Assembly (NCBI GenBank): GCA_001910725.1
Contig: MJGA01000014.1
Location: 558,001 to 622,000, forward strand
DNA length: 64,000 nt
Direction of reading: 5' to 3'
DNA from: Phanerodontia chrysosporium
Lineage: Eukaryota > Basidiomycota > Agaricomycetes > Polyporales > Phanerochaetaceae
Part shown: piece after piece, positions 1 to 11,942 of the stretch
Layout: each line of letters begins with the position of its first letter
Numbering within the stretch: position 1 is the stretch's first letter
Translations under genes and position numbers: made by a program
The notes under the pieces: model-generated
Seen by the model: the letters and a program-made list of their open reading frames with translations, nothing else
Told to the model about the DNA's origin: nothing
Databases searched by the model: none

Positions 1-2
1 TC

Positions 3-1466
3 ATGTCTTCACAGCCATCAGGCTCGAATCACACAATGGATGAGCGAAGAGTAGCTGCGTTGAAAGGGTATCGCGAGGTACGTGCTTAGCCGTACGCACC
101 TACCATGTACTCAGCCCACACAGAAAATGCGGCAACATGAAGCGAGCAGCCAAGCATTGAAGAACCGTGAGGACAACTGTAAATGCTGACCGCTTCTTTT
201 TGCTAATACTTGGTGTGATTAGTGCGGTTCTCCTTGAAGGATCTCGAGAGGGAGTTCGAGAAGACCGAGGACGACATCAAGGCCATCCAGTCAGTAGGCC
301 AGATCATTGCCGAGGTGCTCAAGCAACTAGACGACGAACGTTTTATCGTCAAAGCGTCGTCAGGACCGCGCTACGTTGTATCATACCGCCCCGCACTGCC
401 GGTTTCGAAACTCAAGGCCGGCACCCGTGTCAGTCTCGACATGACCACACTGACTATCATGCGGATATTGCCGCGCGAAGTCGACCCCATGGTCTATAAG
501 ATGAGTCTTGAGGACCCAGCGGGAGCCTCATTTGCCGGAATAGGTGGTCTTGGCGAGCAAGTGCGAGAACTACGAGAGGTGCGTTTGGTTAAGGTACCGC
601 TTACGTTCTCGAATGCTAACGCCCCCCAGGTTATTGAGCTTCCGCTCCTGAACCCCGAACTCTTCCAACGCGTTGGCATCAAGCCGCCGAAGGGTGTGCT
701 GCTATATGGTCCTCCGGGTACCGGCAAGACGCTGCTTGCGCGTGCGGTTGCAGCGACGCTCAATACCAACTTCCTTAAGGTCGTCGCATCCGCTATCGTA
801 GACAAGTATATCGGCGAGTCTGCGAGGGTGGTTCGTGAGATGTTCGGCTACGCGAAAGAGCACGAACCATGTGTTATCTTCATGGATGAAATTGACGCAA
901 TCGGTGGACGGCGTTTCTCTGAGGGTACGAGTGCGGACCGTGAGATTCAGCGAACCCTCATGGAGGTAAGTGATTCCTTGAATAACTTATTTAACATAGG
1001 AGGCTGATTATCTCGCAGCTGCTCAACCAAATGGACGGCTTCGACTCGCTCGGACGGACGAAGCTCATTATGGCGACGAACCGACCGGATACTCTTGACC
1101 CTGCATTGCTTCGCCCTGGTCGGCTGGACCGCAAGATCGAGATCCCGCTTCCGAACGAGCAGGCCCGGTTGGAGATCTTGAAGATTCATGCGCAGCCCGT
1201 GAACAAGTCTGGAGAGATCGACTATGAGGCCATCGTGAAGCTCTCGGACGGCTTCAACGGTGCAGACTTGCGTAACGTTGTTACCGAGGCGGGCATGTTT
1301 GCCATCCGTGACGATAGAGAGTATGTTATCCAGGAAGACTTAACGAAGGCTGCGCGGAAGGTTGCAGAGGCCAAGAAGCACGAGAGTAAGTGCTGGGCGC
1401 TTCATTTCGCTTCCCTCGAGGTGCTGATCATGCCTTCCACCAGCGAAACTCGATTACTCAGCATAA
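3..1466 (+). CDS. rpt4: 26S proteasome regulatory ATPase Rpt4 (PSMC6/SUG2)
   Basis: AAA+ ATPase of the 19S base that unfolds ubiquitylated substrates and feeds them into the 20S core. Six exons read by eye (3-77, 124-178, 223-578, 630-965, 1019-1385, 1444-1466) join in frame to 403 codons, matching the family length. An N-terminal coiled coil is followed by the OB-type region. Walker A GPPGTGKT lies at about residues 189-196, Walker B DEID at about 248-251, and the conserved RPGRLDRK stretch follows. The block [20 protein letters not shown] and the end KLDYSA identify Rpt4 rather than Rpt1-3, 5 or 6; no HbYX tail is present, as expected for Rpt4. The first ATG at 3 is used, with a second in-frame ATG at 36. 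The upstream promoter is outside the window. Confidence 0.95.
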
Positions 1467-2425
1467 GCTCTTGGTCCAATTTGCGTCGGAAGTTTGCACA
1501 CGCTCTACCCCTGGCGGTGGCATGTCGAGGATGTTTGACTGTAACTGTACGGTGTGGTTTTATGAATATTACTAGAAATAATCCCGGTCTTTGAGCGCGG
1601 CCTATCAGCTGCCAGAGTAGTGTATATGTACGGTGCGTACGTCAGAGATACGAATGAATTCCGACTGAAAACCATCGAATGAACAGGTACGGCGACATCG
1701 ACGCAAATTGTGTCACGAAGCTGCGGTCTTGCATGTGGTCGGTCTTCTTTGGCTCCTCTTTCTCTGACTCCGCGCACAACTTCTTGTTCGCGCGGCGCAT
1801 TGTCACGATGTTGCAAATAGTTCGTAGTGCCATGCTGACATGAACGTCGCACATGTGGACCGGGCGCTGCGCGCCGCTTTCTGCATGGCAGTTTCGCACA
1901 CCCATGATGATGGGCTGGTGCCAGCTTTACACTGTGAGTTATATGGACTTTGTTATAAACAAGCCACCAGATTGACCATGCAACAAAGGTAGAAATATAC
2001 CAGAGAAATGTGAGCTCTCTCGACCTCGGAGGGCGTTTTACGTGGCACATGTATGAGGCCAGCCGAAAGCAGGCACGCTATTTATTCGACGTCACAACCC
2101 TCCACAGTTCGTGAGACCATAGGTAACTTTTTCATACTCATCTGTATGTTCCCTCATGAAACTGGTGCTCGGAAAGCTACCGTTAGCCTACCGAAACTTT
2201 CCGTCAACAGCGTTTCATTCGACCGATGTCGAGGTTTACATCAAAACCTAGTTCAACACTCTCACGATCACAACGCTACAGCGCGAAGTAGGGCACCTAC
2301 CTCGACCATACCGCGATCAGTGCCTGAAAAGTACCCGAGGAGCATGTATGACTGCAGAAGCGGCCATGTGAAGATTGTGACCGTTGTGTCCACTGCGAGA
2401 TTCAGTCTCCGGAAGCCGGCGGAGA
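1467..2425. other. Intergenic, rpt4 3' side and carboxypeptidase-1 promoter
   Basis: No coding sequence could be supported. The stretch from about 1600 has diverged similarity to the region upstream of the second carboxypeptidase (about 5570 onward), so it belongs to the duplicated unit. The open frames here are short and have no recognisable domains. Confidence 0.6.
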
Positions 2426-2431
2426 TATATA
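2426..2431 (+). promoter_or_regulatory. TATA box of carboxypeptidase 1
   Basis: TATATA lies 64 bp before the ATG at 2495. The paralogue at 6481 has the same element about 70 bp upstream, so it is conserved between the copies. Confidence 0.6.
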
Positions 2432-2494
2432 GGGTTATCCTCTTGGGCGCAGCAGCACGCATCCCAGGACCGGCTCTATCGCGCGGGCAAGACC

Positions 2495-5294
2495 ATGCAC
2501 GCGACACAGTTCAGGCGATGGCATGCCTTTGGCGCCCTTCTAGTGGGTGCATTGGCAGCTTGCGCGCAGGCTCCGCCCAGCAGTTTCCCGCACGATTATC
2601 CTGGGAAGCCCAGTGGTGACTTCAGCCCCGAGTGGCAGTCTTGTAAGTGCTTTCGACAGACGTGACGATTCTGGCTTAAACCGACGTCCGACGTTTCTAG
2701 ACTTCGAGGTGACTCAAGCTCTCCCCAATGTGACGTTCCCCGTAGGACGCAATTGGGCAGGAAATATTCCCGTCGATCGTCCTGGCCACCCGAATGACAC
2801 ACTGTATTTCTGGGCCTTTGAGAAACAGAACGGCTCGCTCACTGTAGATGCGGGGGAAAGCACCGAGCCCTGGGGCATCTGGCTGAACGGAGGGTAAGCA
2901 CACACTGAGAATCATATGAATGCACATTGGATTCACCTGCAATGTAGACCAGGATCTTCTAGTCTAGTTGGACTATTCTTCGAGGTCAGATGTATTCTAG
3001 CTTCCATGCTAGACCTAGCTGACAGAAGTCCAGAATGGCCCTCTGCACATTCGCGAAGACTACTCGATGTTCTCGAACAACTTCAGTTGGCACCTGCTCG
3101 CGGACTATATCTGGGTAGATCAGCCAGTGTAAGTCGCACCTTAAAGGTAAATACTCATGACGCTGAGAATTTTGAGGCAGTGGAACGGGATTCTCTACAG
3201 CCGACTCCGATGGATATGGTAGGTACCATCGTATTGCTCTCTTCATCGCAATTTACCCCCATTTCGTGTCGTTCCAGTCGCAGATGAGGATCAAATGGGT
3301 CAAGACTTCGTGAGTCTCATACAACAGTATGTTGCCTTGTGCACAGCGCTGATGACGACGGCATAGATGAACTTCCTCGCAAACTTGGTCAAGGTGTTCC
3401 CGAGCCTGAAGACAAGGCCTCTCTATCTCACGGGCGAGAGTTATGCTGGAACATATATCGTGAGTCTACCACGTAGCCTTGGGATAACAGACATGTACTC
3501 ACACCGATTCGAAGCCTTATATTACCAAAGCATATTTCGGATTGGAAAATCCTCCCGTGAACCTGGCTAGAATTGCCATTGGTGACGGTACCATTGGGAA
3601 CGGCATCGAGTTCAACCTTGTGCCCACAGTATGGAGACCTTCCAGCATGACGTACTATGACTTACGGTTGCATCGCAGGTGACCATCATTGGGACGTACC
3701 CGCAGCTGATAGGGTATGATCCACAGGTCTATGAGTACTTTCAAGAGCAGTACGTAAAATAATCGAACCCATGTGTTGTTTTCTAATGCACATGATAGAT
3801 CTCACCTCTGCGGCTTCGATTTGAACTTAACGTACCCACAGAACGGCACATTCCCGGCTTTGAACCCCCCGCTACCTGTTCAGGGCGGGAGCACGTTGAC
3901 AGACCGACGACGGGCACACAAATCATCACTCCTCAAGCAGGCTTTGAAGCTAGACCTCGAAGGGCACACGAGTGTCGCGCGTAGGAGCGCGCCGTACGAC
4001 GAGGCACGGCTCGCGCGACGAGACCAATGGAAACGCGACCTCGCCGGGCGCGCGAACGGCAGCATCGACCCCTGGTATAAGTGCGATATCTGGGACGAGA
4101 TGGTCGACTACGCGTTTAACTTCAGTCTTCCCTGGAGTGCGTGATTCGCTGGCGGTGAAATAATCATCGTGCTGCAAGCTGATGACATTCGCACAGGCAG
4201 CACGAGCTTGGGGGCTGAGTTCGACGTCTACAACATTCCAGATGCGCTGGGTCCGGAGGCACTCATGGATGCTAGTGTTTTCTTGAATGGTGCGTGCCGA
4301 TGATACGGTCATTTGCAGAGATCGTAACGATTTGGGAAGATAACCGGACTCGAGCTGCCATTCACGCACCAACTAGCAAGGACTGGCAAGAAAGCATTAA
4401 CTATCCCTTCGGTATACATGCGATCACGCTAGCCAAGAAGTTACTGGTACTAATGCTGTATGCTCCTTTACAGGCAGCGACCCCAATGGCTTCGACCCCA
4501 GCCCTGAGTACGTCATCGGAACGGGGCTCCTACTACTCGTAAAAATACTGACTTGCCCCTGCAGACCAATGGTCTTCCTGACTGAGCTGGCGACAAACGC
4601 AACGGAGCGCGGCGTACACGTGATCATCTACTCAGGGAATGACGACTCGCTCGTCTCCCATCTGTCGTCCGAAAGCACGTCTGCCGCCTACTTCTTCTGC
4701 CGTTGCTAACACCTCGTACAGTTGTCATCCAGAACACTACTTTTGGTGGCATCCAGGGTTTCACGCGCCCGCCCTCGACGCCGTGGTTTGGGGATGACGG
4801 CGTACGTGCAGGGAAGGTGCACCAGGAGCGCAACTGGACGTACGTCCTTGTCGAGAACGCTGGCCATCTCGTCGCACAGCAGCAGCCGAGCGTGTACGTC
4901 CATGTCCCTCCTTTGTAGAACTGTACCTGACTCAGCGCGGTAGGCATTCGTGTTTGCGCGCGAGTTCATTCTCGGCAACAACCAGACGGGGCTCGTCGTG
5001 AACGGCAGTGGGACCGTGAGCGTTGCCGGCGGCGAGGACCCTACTCTGGTGGACACCGTACTCCCTGGCCAGCTCGGCATCTACGTCGGCTCGGGCACGA
5101 CGCAATCGACGTACACGTACCCGAGCGCGACTATCGCGGCATGGGACAGTTTCTTCGCGACCGTCACTGGGAGTGCGACTACAGTGACTTCTGTTGCTAC
5201 TCCTACTGTCACCCAACCAAGCAGCGCTCGAGGACGTCCCATCGCAGTCTGGTGGGCCGTTGCAACGCTGGGGGTCGTGCTCTTTGTATTTTAG
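2495..5294 (+). CDS. Secreted serine carboxypeptidase S10, copy 1, probable GPI anchor
   Basis: Peptidase family S10 (alpha/beta hydrolase) that removes C-terminal residues in the secretory path or at the cell surface. Sixteen exons total 662 codons in my model. An N-terminal signal peptide (MHATQFRRWHAFGALLVGAL) comes first. Family marks are WLNGGPGSSS, VGTGFS, the nucleophile motif GESYAG (Ser about 206), the Asp region YSGNDD (about 479) and the His motif ENAGHLV (about 538). A Ser/Thr-rich tail ends in a hydrophobic segment typical of GPI attachment. Intron 14 begins with GC (4675) where both paralogues have GT. At 4892 the reading frame survives only if the donor GTGTAC is used instead of GTACGT. 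Tandem duplicate of the next gene; the third copy is at 21.3-24.1 kb. Confidence 0.88.
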
Positions 5295-6405
5295 TATCAT
5301 GGTATGACAATCAAGGTCATCAGATATAACTCGGTATAGAGGCATTTTAAAAGAACAGAGCTGCACCTCAGCCGCGAGTACGGAGACGACGAGAAGAAAA
5401 ATAAAAGTACCGAAGCAACGTCCGCTCTCGCAACACCAAATACAGTTATCGCGGATTTATTAGCGATATCCTATCGTGAGTATGGTGGATATAATATGAC
5501 TGTCGCTGACAATGTGGTGTCACGGATTCCCTTGAACAAACGTGCTGGTCATTGAGCGCACCTTCAAGTCCCGACCTACGCAAGTGGTGCACACGAAAGG
5601 TGAGCATCTCCGAGATAAGAATGAATTCTGACTGAACGTACTACTTTGAACAGACGAGTCAGGAACGGCGAGGCGTCCACCATGAGGCTGCCGCGGTCTT
5701 GCATGTGGTAGGTCTTTATTGGCTTCTCTTCTCTCGCCACGCGTCCGACGCCATGTTGGAGCAGCGCACTGTTCCAATGTTGCCGGCAGATGTACGATGC
5801 CAATTCCGGACTGAATGCCGCGCATACACATGGGCATGGGACAATGCTTCCTGTCTCCTGCAAGATAGCATCGCACGCCAGGTATGGTCAGTATGGCATC
5901 CCTGCACTGTACGTAGCTAGTTCCTCAGCTACAGTTAATGAAGAACCCCTCGAAGCACAGCTGTAAGTCGGCAAGGCGTATATACACACGACGGGACCAC
6001 GCCCCCGGAAGCTTGCAATCGCTCCGCGCTAGTGCCACGTTCTTGATATCGCAATGATCTCTCTCTCGCACTACACATCTAGACGGGAGTACACGAGTTA
6101 TTCTCGACACTCGTCCACATGCTCTCAAATGAAGTTGGTTATCTCACAAAGCTCCGCGAACCTAACATAATTCTCCGTGAGTAGCGTTCTCTCCCGCGGC
6201 GTCCCGCCTGGACCGATAACCGATGCCTGCACCAAATCCTCGTCCGCGACTATCACGGTGGCGTCCTAGTAACACCGCGGTGCAGTGTGCCTACCCTTTG
6301 CACGCCACGATCAGTGCCTGACGAGCACGCCAGACTGCGGATTCGGCCCTGTGTAGATGGAGGATTGCAACTACTCCGTCTGCCGCGCGATGGAACTGGC
6401 AGACA
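5295..6405. other. Intergenic between the tandem carboxypeptidases
   Basis: Holds the 3' end of copy 1 and the promoter of copy 2. From about 5570 it resembles the region upstream of copy 1. No independent gene is supported. Confidence 0.6.
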
Positions 6406-6411
6406 TATATA
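6406..6411 (+). promoter_or_regulatory. TATA box of carboxypeptidase 2
   Basis: TATATA about 70 bp upstream of the ATG at 6481, in the same position as in copy 1. Confidence 0.6.
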
Positions 6412-6480
6412 GAGCCCCTTCATTGGACGCAACTGCACTCGTTCAAGTTTCAAGGCGAAGTCCGTAGCGCTAGCAGCATT

Positions 6481-9304
6481 ATGCACGCAACGAGGTTCAG
6501 GCGATGGCGCCCCCTTTGCGCACTGCTATGGGGTACACTGGCAGTCCGTGCGCAGCAGCCTCCGGCCAGTAGCTTGCCACCCAGTAGCTTCCCGCACGAC
6601 TATCCTGGGAAGCCCAGTGGTGACTTCAGTCCCGAGTGGCAGTCCTGTAAGCTTTCACAAGTAGTCTTTCCATAAGATTGCTGATAATAGGACTCCTAGA
6701 CTTCGAGGTGACCGAAACCCTACCCAATGTGACATTCCCTGTGGGACGCAACTGGGCAGGCAATATTCCCGTTGATCGTCCTGGCCACCCGAACGACACC
6801 TTATATTTCTGGGCCTGGGAGAAACAGAATGGTTCTCTTACCGCGGACGCAGGGGAAAGCACCGAGCCATGGGGTATCTGGCTGAACGGAGGGTGAGACA
6901 GATAATAGAACCAGACGAGTCAACATTCTAACAGGCCCGTTCACCTGCATCGTAGACCGGGATCCTCTAGTATGGTCGGATTATTCTTCGAGGTAAGATT
7001 GCCCACAGGGTTCCAGGGCCAGACCAAGCTAAAGGACATCCAGAATGGCCCTCTGCACATTCGCGGAGACTATTCGATGTTCTCGAATAACTTCAGCTGG
7101 CACCTACTTGCAGACTATATCTGGGTAGATCAACCAGTGTAAGCCTGATTTACCAGGTCGTTATGATTATACTGCTAAGAGTTTTGTGACAGCGGCACTG
7201 GGTTCTCTACAGCCGACTCCAGCGGATACGGTGAGTACCATCGTCTTTGATGCGGCTGCTGCACCTAACCCATCCCATGGCATCGACCAGTGGCGGACGA
7301 AGATCAGATGGGCCAAGACTTCGTGAATATCACTCTTGCTCTGCCCTGTGGCCAAAGTTAACGACGAAGTTATAGATGAATTTCCTTGCTAACCTGGTCA
7401 AGGTGTTCCCGAGTTTGAAGACGAGGCCTCTGTATCTGACTGGTGAGAGCTACGCTGGAACGTACATTGTAAGTTACTGCCTACATCTCGTCTCCCCCGA
7501 TAAATACTCATGTCTATCTGCAAGCCGTACATTACCAAGACATACTTCGGAATGGAGGATCCGCCGGTCAACCTGGCAAGGATTGCTATCGGCGATGGTT
7601 CCATCGGAGCGGCCTCGAGTACGAGCTTGTGCCCACGGTCTGGCGATCCTCTGTTCTGGACGTGCTATGGCTGATGAATTGATGTCAAAGCTGTCAGTCA
7701 TTGCGACGTACCCGCAATTGATAGCATATGATCCCCAGGTATACGAGTATTTCAAGGAGCAGTACGTGGGGCCACTGTGCGCACGGCTCGCTTCTGATTT
7801 TCCGTAGATCACACCTCTGCGGCCTTGATTTGAACCTCACATACCCCCAGAACGGCACTTTCCCGACGCTGAACCCGCCGCTACCCAGCGAGGGCGGGGA
7901 TAGTACACTGACGCAACGACAACGCGCACGGAAGAAGTCCCTGCTGAAACGAACCCTGAAGCAGAACATCGAAGGCGCACCGACATCGCGCGCCGCAATA
8001 CCCCGTCTGACGAGGCCCGGCTCACGCGGCGGGACCAGTGGAAACGCGACCTTGCTGGGCGTGCGAACGGCACCATCGACCCGTGGTACCAGTGCGATGT
8101 TTGGGACGAAATGGTCGACTACGCACTCAACTTCACTTTTCCGTGGAGTATGTGGTTTGCCGTCCCTGAAATTATGGGCATCAGTAGCTGATGATACATG
8201 TGCAGAGGGGGGAACCTTTTGGCCGGCTTCGACATATACAACGTTCCGGATGCTCTGAATCCAGAGACACCCATGGATGCCAGCGTCTTCCTGAATGGTA
8301 TGTCTTGATCGTACGTCTACTTCTGCGGACTTACAGGGCTCTGTTGAGACAACCAAACTCGAGCTGCAATCCACGCGCCGACCAGCAAGAATTGGCAAGA
8401 GAGCATTGACTATCCGTTCGGTAAGCATGCGGTCACAGTAATTCTAAAACACAACACATACCCACTCGCATGTGTGGCTGTATAGGTAACGGTGGCTTCG
8501 ACCCAAGCCCAGAGTAAGTCTTGCACAGGACGGACCTGTTCACTGCATTGACGCCCCCGAAAGGCCGATGGTGTTCCTGACCGAGCTCGCCACGAACGCG
8601 ACCCAGCGCGGTGTGCATGTGATCATCTACACGGGGAACGACGACCCGCTCGTTGGGCACCTCGCCTCCGAAGGTGCGCCTCCTCTCACGCACCTGCTTC
8701 TCCCCAACGTTTTCTTACCCTACGCGCAGTCGTCATCCAGAACACGACCTTCGGCGGCATCCAGGGCTTCTCGCGGAGGCCTTCGACGGCATGGTACGGC
8801 GACGACGGCGTGCGTGCGGGCATCGTACACCAGGAGCGCAACTGGACGTACGTCCTCATCGAGAACGCGGGCCATCTCGTTGCGCAACAACAGCCAGAGC
8901 GTGTATGTCCCCGTCCTCCCCACGCAGAGCTGTGCCTTGACCCAGCGCCACAGGCATTCGTCTTCGTGCGCGAATTTGTTCTCGGGAACAATCAGACGGG
9001 CCTCGTCACGAACGCCAGCGGGACCGTGAGCGTCGCCGGCGGCGAGGACCCTGGGTTGGCTGGCACTGTGCTCCCCGGCCAGCTCGGCATCTACGTCGGC
9101 TCGGGCACGACGCAGTCGACGTATACGTTCCCGAGCGCGACCATCGCTGCGTGGGACAGCTTCTTCGCGACCGTCACCGGAAGCACCACTGCAACTGCTT
9201 CTGTTGCTACTCCTACCGTCTCCCAACTGAGCGGCGCTCTGGGACGTCCCACCATAGCTTGGTGGGGCGCTGCAGCGCTTGGGGCCGCGTTCCTCATACT
9301 CTAG
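6481..9304 (+). pseudogene. Serine carboxypeptidase S10, copy 2, with three frame breaks
   Basis: Same exon plan as copies 1 and 3, with signal peptide, WLNGGPGSSS, GESYAG, the YTGNDD region, ENAGHLV and a GPI-like tail all present. Against both paralogues it lacks one base at about 7602 (exon 8), one at about 7980-8010 (exon 10) and one in the G run at about 8206-8212 (exon 11; 92 nt where the others have 93). The net change is minus 3, so the ends are in frame and the middle is not. Splicing from GTACGA at 7619 to the acceptor ending at 7697 would bypass the first break in frame, but not the other two. It may be a decaying gene. However, other genes in the window show the same kind of single-base loss, so assembly error is equally possible. 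Confidence 0.7.
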
Positions 9305-9495
9305 GATCATGACATAACGAACAGAGATTTGATGCTTACAGACATAGTTTGAGTGGTATCATCCAAAGCCCGAGAGCGGTGGGTATGTATTATCTAGAAC
9401 CTAAGAGAGTCTACGTGAGTGTATGCGCGCGCAGTCCGATACGTGGGTCCAAAAGAAATGCTGAATTGGAAGTAAGAAGTGTGTACAGAGACAAA

Positions 9496-11301
9496 TTAGA
9501 GGACCAGAACTGCGCCGGCAACCGCCAGGGCGGAGACGACGGAGAAGAGAGAGAAGGGCACCGAGACGGCGCCATTCGCGCTCGTGGCACCTTCTGAGGT
9601 CGCAGCAGACTGGTTGACATGTGACTCTGCGGCCGCACGCTGCGCCTTGTATGTCTGGTTCGTCGTCGTCTCCATGTACATGTCCGTCGTGGGGATGTTC
9701 ATGCACTGGCCGATTGGCTTGAGCGTGAACGGCGGGTTGTGCGTCATGGCGGCATTGAGCGTGTAGCCGACAGCGAGGTCGACGGTGATCTCGAACAGGT
9801 CGTGCTCCAGGACGATGAAACTATGCGGTTGTCAGTCCTCTTGCTGTCTTGAATAATGTCTCGTGACGTACCCAGTGTCAATGATAGTCGCGTTTCCGAG
9901 GATAGCCTCGAAGGACTCGAACTGCTGGATGGCATTCATCTGACCACCCGCAACACGCCAGTCTAAAGCAAGATTAGCACCAGAGATCATGGTTCAAAGC
10001 GCATATAGCCGCACCATTGGTGTCGAACTTCTGGCCGGAAGGAGTGGCAGTCCAAATGATGGGCGTAAGACCCATGGCAAGCGAGATGGCACGAACACGG
10101 TTGTCTGCAGTGCCCAGAATTAGCGCTTTGGAGCGGGCGCAAATCAGGTACACGCACCGATATCACCGTAGGGCGGACGCATAGTAGTGGGAGTGACGCC
10201 AAGCACACGCCTGATCGCCTCGCGGGTCCAGCCAAGCTCAGCAACAATCTGCTCGTTTGTCAGGGACGTAAGGGGCTGTGAGGCTTGATGTAAGTAACAA
10301 TGCTTGGCGCGGGCTTGGAACAACGTGGATGCTTACGTGGTGAGACCAGGTGTGAACACTGATTTCATGGCCCTTCATGTACTCCTCAACGAGGACCTGA
10401 GGACGCTCGATAACACGAGAACCGACGACGAAGAAGGTCGCGCGCAGGTCCTTCTCGTCCAAATAATTAAGTAGAGTCCTGGCGGCAATCAACGTTAGAG
10501 TGGGGCCTTAGGTCAATCATGGACCAACATACTGGGCTGCACAGCATTGTTAGCAATGTTCACGGTGTGAGCAAATGATCGTCACTCACTATATTGCGAG
10601 GGGCCGTCGTCGAAAGAAACACCCCAGGTCATCTTGTCTGGGCACGCAACAATATCGGTGGGGGCGGTCCAGCCACCGCAAGTCCACCAGCCTCTGTTCT
10701 TGGCATCCAAAGCGAATTGGGGGTCAAGAGAACAGTCACCATCCTTGGTGGGCTCCAAGTCGGGGATGTCGATGCCCTCGAGCTCCTTCATCCACTCCTG
10801 CACCTGTGTCGAGTTCGTTGGGGGAACGACGTCCATGGTCGGCCATTGACCCTTCACGAAGATGACTGTTGTAATTATTCAGTATATCATGAGATGACGC
10901 GGTTTATAGAGGTACACACAAGGTGTCGGCAGTGGTGGTGCGCCAGCGAACGAGGGAGTCGCGCCAGGCGTGAAGGTAGTAGGGACCATGGCGGTCGTTC
11001 CGGTAGGCATTCCAGAGCTGATGGACTGGAGCGGTGGAATGCCGGGAGGAGGAGAAGGCAGGTTGGATGGAACAGGCACGGTGGTGACGGTCGGAGCTGC
11101 CGAACCAGATGCAACAGTGGCGGACGCGGACCCAGAGGCAGACGAGCCCGACGAGGATGCGGCCGAGGACGCCGCCGAGCTGGAGGCGGGGGCGGACGCC
11201 TGGCGAGCATGATGGAGGTTGCGCGCAATGTTGTGGTGGTTGCCATGCGCGTTGGCACCGAGGAGGAAGGCGGAGAGAACGACCAGGGCTTCAAGCTTCA
11301 T
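9496..11301 (-). CDS. Chitin deacetylase (CE4 polysaccharide deacetylase), GPI-type
   Basis: Converts cell-wall chitin to chitosan; acts at the plasma membrane or wall. A signal peptide (MKLEALVVLSAFLLGANA) is followed by a long Ser/Ala/Pro-rich linker of about 100 residues and then the NodB homology domain. CE4 motifs visible: SFDDGPS (motif 1, catalytic Asp), HTWSHH/P split by an intron (metal ligands), RPPYGD (motif 3), WRVAGG, and DTGFIVLEHD (motif 5). The tail ends in a hydrophobic segment preceded by Ser/Thr/Asn, consistent with GPI attachment. No chitin-binding module is seen. To keep TQTLLNYLDE in frame the model needs a 4-nt micro-exon (TGGG on plus, 10533-10536). Convergent with carboxypeptidase 2; divergent from pso2. 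Confidence 0.9.
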
Positions 11302-11942
11302 TTTAGTCGTGATTTAAAGTAGGATGTGGGGGCGCAAAAGAATGACGGCGAGCAGCGACTGCTCGGAGGAGGCGAAGAGGGCGTCGACGACGACGGAAGG
11401 TGAGAGAAATGAAGCAAGAAGGACGATTCGACCGTCCGTGCAGCCAAGTCCAGGCATTTAAGAACAAGCGGAGATTACCATATCCGGCCACGCGCCTGAT
11501 GGAACACACAATCACCCGTCGGCATCGACGGCAAGGCCCGACTCTTGCCTTTTCTGGCCGCCAGCCTCAGCCAGGCACCCCGCCGAGTCAGGCGTAGCCA
11601 AGGCCGCGCACATCGCTCAATAAAAATAAACATTTTAGGTATTCGACCCCTTCTTCAGTCCTGCTCACCCAGCCAACCTTGCACATATCCCAGAACGGTA
11701 TTTTTAACTGCACACAGCGAATAAATCTTTGCCCCGGAAGCGACGGCACGGCGGCATTCTCGCCAGGTTACCGGGCGCTTGGCCGCCGCGCGGGGAAGCG
11801 CCCTGGATTGCCCGGGCGCCTGCGAATATTTCTTGCACTGTCCTCCGGGTTCTCTGCTTCTTGCACTTGGCGAATTCTTTGAACTTGGCAGACGACCTCG
11901 TCCTCTTCTCTCCTGGTTGCACACGTCTGAGCTGGATGCTGC
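11302..11942. other. Divergent promoter region, chitin deacetylase and pso2
   Basis: About 640 bp between divergent start codons. An A/T-rich stretch at about 11617-11640 stands out. No gene is supported. Confidence 0.6.

Larger units (their letters stand above)
1600..9310 (+). repeat. Tandem segmental duplication with two carboxypeptidase genes
   Basis: The unit starting near 1600 recurs near 5570. The two start codons are 3,986 bp apart, and upstream landmarks are offset by about 3.97 kb. The copies share exon structure and intron positions, plus patches of upstream sequence such as GCGGTCTTGCATGTGGT at about 1721 and 5692. The coding exons are much more similar than the introns, so this is an old duplication under protein constraint and not a recent copy. 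Confidence 0.8.

Noticed and set aside
1505..2050. Minus-strand 181-codon frame between rpt4 and carboxypeptidase 1
   Set aside because: No domain; lies in the duplicated upstream region and is not preserved as a frame in the second unit.
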